In this document: in pieces, positions 61,885 through 64,000 of the stretch | Layout of the letters: each line of letters begins with the position of its first letter | Numbering within the stretch: position 1 is the stretch's first letter | Assembly: GCA_039621445.1 (NCBI GenBank) | Contig: CP154955.1 | Location: 24,390,064-24,454,063, forward strand | Length of the DNA: 64,000 nt | Direction of reading: 5' to 3' | Source of the DNA: Euglena gracilis | Taxonomy: Eukaryota > Euglenida > Euglenophyceae > Euglenales | Notes under the pieces: generated by a model | What the model was told of the DNA's origin: nothing | Database searches by the model: none | Seen by the model: only the letters and a program-made list of their open reading frames with translations | Made by a program: the position numbers and the translations under genes

Positions 61885-63188
61885 GGTACAAGAATTGTAA
61901 AATTAGCACTTCCCTGGGACAGGAAGCAAGTGCTGTGCAGCGCGGCTGAATTTGGTGGTGATCACTAGTCATCTGATGAAAAATGAAAAGAGCTTTCAAT
62001 TGAGGGGTGAGTTTGTACCTGAACGACTGACACAGCCAGAGATACGCTCCCAATCGTCGGAATTTGGCGAAATGCAATGAGGTGTGACATTTCAGATCAG
62101 TGGTTGGAAATTGTCCTAAGAGTGTGCTTTGACCGAAGGTTGGGGATGCCGGTTCTGTCGTGAACCCAGCATCCCTAAAACGCCGCTTTCAACCAGGGGT
62201 GGCGGACGCCGGCTCGTCATGATCCCGGCATCCCCGGACGCCGGGTTCACGACAGAGCTGGCGTCCGCCACCCCTTTTTTGATAAAGACGTAGTTTTTGC
62301 TGCAGGGGATGTCCTCCTGTTTGTCCTCAGTTTTTGGATGGATTTTGGATGGCGAATTCCTAATTCAGTGCAAATTTGAGGGTCTAACTTCAGGGGCAAA
62401 TTCCTAATTTTGAGCGGCAAATGTTGAATTTGGTGAAGAAATCCTGACTTTTGAGTGGCAAATGCAGTTCCAAATTTTGGATGGTGAATTCCTAATTTTG
62501 TGCAAATTTGAGGAATTAGCCTGGCCGACGGCGTGCTCCCCATTGATTTTCCCTTTGTTTTTTGAACGTTCATTGCGTTTTTTCAAACGTTTTTATGAGC
62601 CGCCAGCCATGCCGGCGTTTGGACGGACAGGCATTCCAAACAACCACACTGCAGACAAAGGGGAACAAAAAAATTGGCAAGTCCAAAAACGTGCAAAAAA
62701 GTTCCAAAACTGCCAGACCACGGAGTCCCAAACCTCTGACAACAGTTCAAAATATTTTCAAAAAGTTCCAATTTTTTTAGCAGAAGTGTGCAAATTATGG
62801 CAAAAAGTACACAAATGTTTTTTCAAAAAGTCCAAAAATTTTCGGCAAAAGTGCCAAAAATTATGGCAACATCCCGGAAACGGTGAGTGTTAGATGTAAA
62901 TGTTTCCAGTGGTACCCGTGATCCAATTATGAGCACCCCCACGAGAAAACCCGTGAACGCCCAAAGTGCATGCTAAAAAGGTTCTTGTTAGGAAGCAATG
63001 GCCAACTAAGGGGTAACAGGTTAAACAGGAGGGGAAAAAAGGAGCCGGAAACACATTTTTTTGACTTTTTTTTTGACTTTGGCCTTTCCGCTTGTGAGGT
63101 ATTTTCCACCAAGTTCTTTTTGACAGGGGAGGCCGACCCCCTCATAAGCACCCTTATCTGAGGTCTGTGTGTGCTTCTTTTGTCTCAG
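61885..63188. other. No supported gene; short repeats
   Basis: GGCGGACGCCGG/CCGGCATCC inverted motifs at 62,146-62,276. GGCGAATTCCTAATT with GTGCAAATTTGAGG is repeated at 62,350 and 62,484. Possible upstream exons of the filamin-like gene were not found. A Lys/Gln-rich open frame at 62,560-62,890 has no domain. Confidence 0.4.
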
Positions 63189-63242
63189 GTGACATGCAAT
63201 GTGCACTTACAGGCCCTGGGGTCACAGATGGAATCAACAAAG
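63189..63242 (+). CDS. Filamin-type repeat protein, exon 1 of the visible pair
   Basis: Acceptor CTTTTGTCTCAG, reading DMQCALTGPGVTDGINK, donor AAAG|GTACTC in phase 1. xxSGPGLxxGxxxK is how filamin/ABP280 immunoglobulin-like repeats begin. Upstream exons lie outside what I could recognise. Confidence 0.6.
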
Positions 63243-63285
63243 GTACTCTCATTTTTGAAAACCACGGCTTTTTCACTCATTCCAG

Positions 63286-63452
63286 AGAAACATGGTTTTG
63301 AATATCGCCTGAAAGATGCTGAGCTTGCCTCCATTGTAGTCAATGGTCCTCACGGTGTCTCACACAAAGTTCACCTTGACCCAGATAACAACCGAGGATG
63401 GTTTGAAGCTTCCACTGCAGGACAATACCTCATCAGTGTCACATTTACAAAA
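63286..63452 (+). CDS. Filamin-type repeat protein, next exon
   Basis: A 43-nt intron (63,243-63,285) joins in phase. The exon reads EKHGFEYRLKDAELASIVVN, GPHGVSHKVHLDPDNNRGWF and AGQYLISVTFTK. It has the filamin pattern of a strand ending in ...V.GP.G...V, an acidic turn and a P/AGxYxIxVxF strand. Filamin-type repeats occur in actin-crosslinking and other scaffold proteins; one repeat cannot say which. The donor is AAA|GTGGTG or GTG|GTGTGC. Confidence 0.6.
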
Positions 63453-63599
63453 GTGGTGTGCAACCCTTCTTTCCATTTGATGAAAGGATTAAATTGAATT
63501 GATGGAATTTGAAAAATAATATTTTTAAAAGAAAATGGTAAGTGCCAGTTGAACCAGGGTTGGGTATTTTATTTACCATCACCCCCCCCTAAATGACCC

Positions 63600-63960
63600 C
63601 CCCCCCTTTTGTCCTGCCCAGGACCAGGCATTTGCTTAAGGGATTGCAGTACCCCCGGGGGGGGGGCTGGACTGCAGCTAGTCCAAATTTGGCTAGTGGG
63701 ATTTCTAGCAGACCCCCCCCCCGGGGGGGGGGTCTGCTAGCAGGGCTAGCTAGTGGAAAAAAATTCCCAGTGACCCGAAGCGCCGAAAAATTTTTGGGCC
63801 CCCCAAAATGGCCAAAATGGCCGTTTCTGGCCGTTTTTGGGAATTTTTGGAACAAAATCAGCCAAAAACCTATTAAAAACCTCATTTTTCCAGTTCGGGG
63901 GACCCCCCCCCCCGGGGGGGTCTAGCTGGGGTAGTCCATTTTTTCCAGTGTCTAGCCGAT
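63600..63960. repeat. G/C-run dispersed repeat with GCTAGC motifs
   Basis: C run, GGGATTGCAGTACCCC, GGCTGGACTGCAGCTAGTCC, a TAGCAGACCCCC/GGGGGTCTGCTA palindrome (63,698-63,740), GAAGCGCCGAAAAATTTTTG, then an inverted right part. Same class as 20,341-20,720. Confidence 0.65.
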
Positions 63961-64000
63961 TGGCTAGCTACCTACCCCCCCCCCCCCCGGGAAACTGTCA

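Noticed and set aside
1-64000. tRNA, rRNA or snRNA genes
   Set aside because: No cloverleaf with a matching T-loop, and no rRNA or U-snRNA core sequence could be recognised on either strand.

Overview
The window is eukaryotic nuclear DNA from an unidentified, probably unicellular and flagellate, organism. Its coding exons are short and GC-rich and sit in long AT-rich introns or repeats. Introns end in AG, several start with GC instead of GT, and a few are only 34 to 71 nt long. There are no bacterial-style operons and no tRNA or rRNA genes that I could see. Long runs of G or C are everywhere and often form the ends of small repeated elements. The species cannot be named from this sequence; a flagellate protist or alga is a guess based on a docking domain typical of cilia.

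Layout: (1) 1-1.2 kb is low-complexity and tandem-repeat DNA. (2) 1.8-10.1 kb carries, on the minus strand, exons of an unrecognised gene whose first exon encodes a membrane anchor; three of its exons join with matching phases. (3) 14-16 kb holds a family of 20-bp palindromes and two unrecognised minus-strand ORFs. (4) 16.5-18.6 kb has three weaker minus-strand exon candidates. (5) 20.8-30.8 kb is a calpain-type cysteine protease gene on the minus strand. All three catalytic residues are visible (Cys in GDCFF, His in KGHAYSV, Asn in RNPWG), a domain-III-like region follows, and an RIIa/Dpy-30-type docking domain stands at the N-terminus. (6) 33.9-58.4 kb is mostly mobile DNA: a hAT transposase gene (41.6-44.3 kb), a TA-flanked element with a DDE transposase (38.5-41.4 kb), MITEs with 8-bp target duplications, a foldback element with a 9-bp duplication and many G/C-ended elements, often nested in each other. 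(7) At 63.2-63.5 kb two exons of a filamin-type repeat protein begin.

The most unusual content is a dispersed family of tyrosine-recombinase-like genes, with copies or fragments at 26.3-26.8, 33.9-34.4, 34.6-35.5, 35.9-36.3, 37.0, 48.3-50.4 and a decayed one near 58.2 kb. They share an N-terminal helical domain. One second exon carries a motif like box I of tyrosine recombinases (TGYRGEVL). In several copies an array of palindromes private to that copy lies just after the N-terminal exon. At 26,183-26,216 the palindrome is 34 bp long with 13-bp arms and an 8-bp spacer, the same geometry as loxP; at 49,087-49,146 the spacer is again 8 bp. A family of recombinases that each carry their own site is the hypothesis most worth testing.

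Gene models are read by eye. Exon borders come from splice-site matches and reading-phase agreement, so domain calls are firmer than exact ends.
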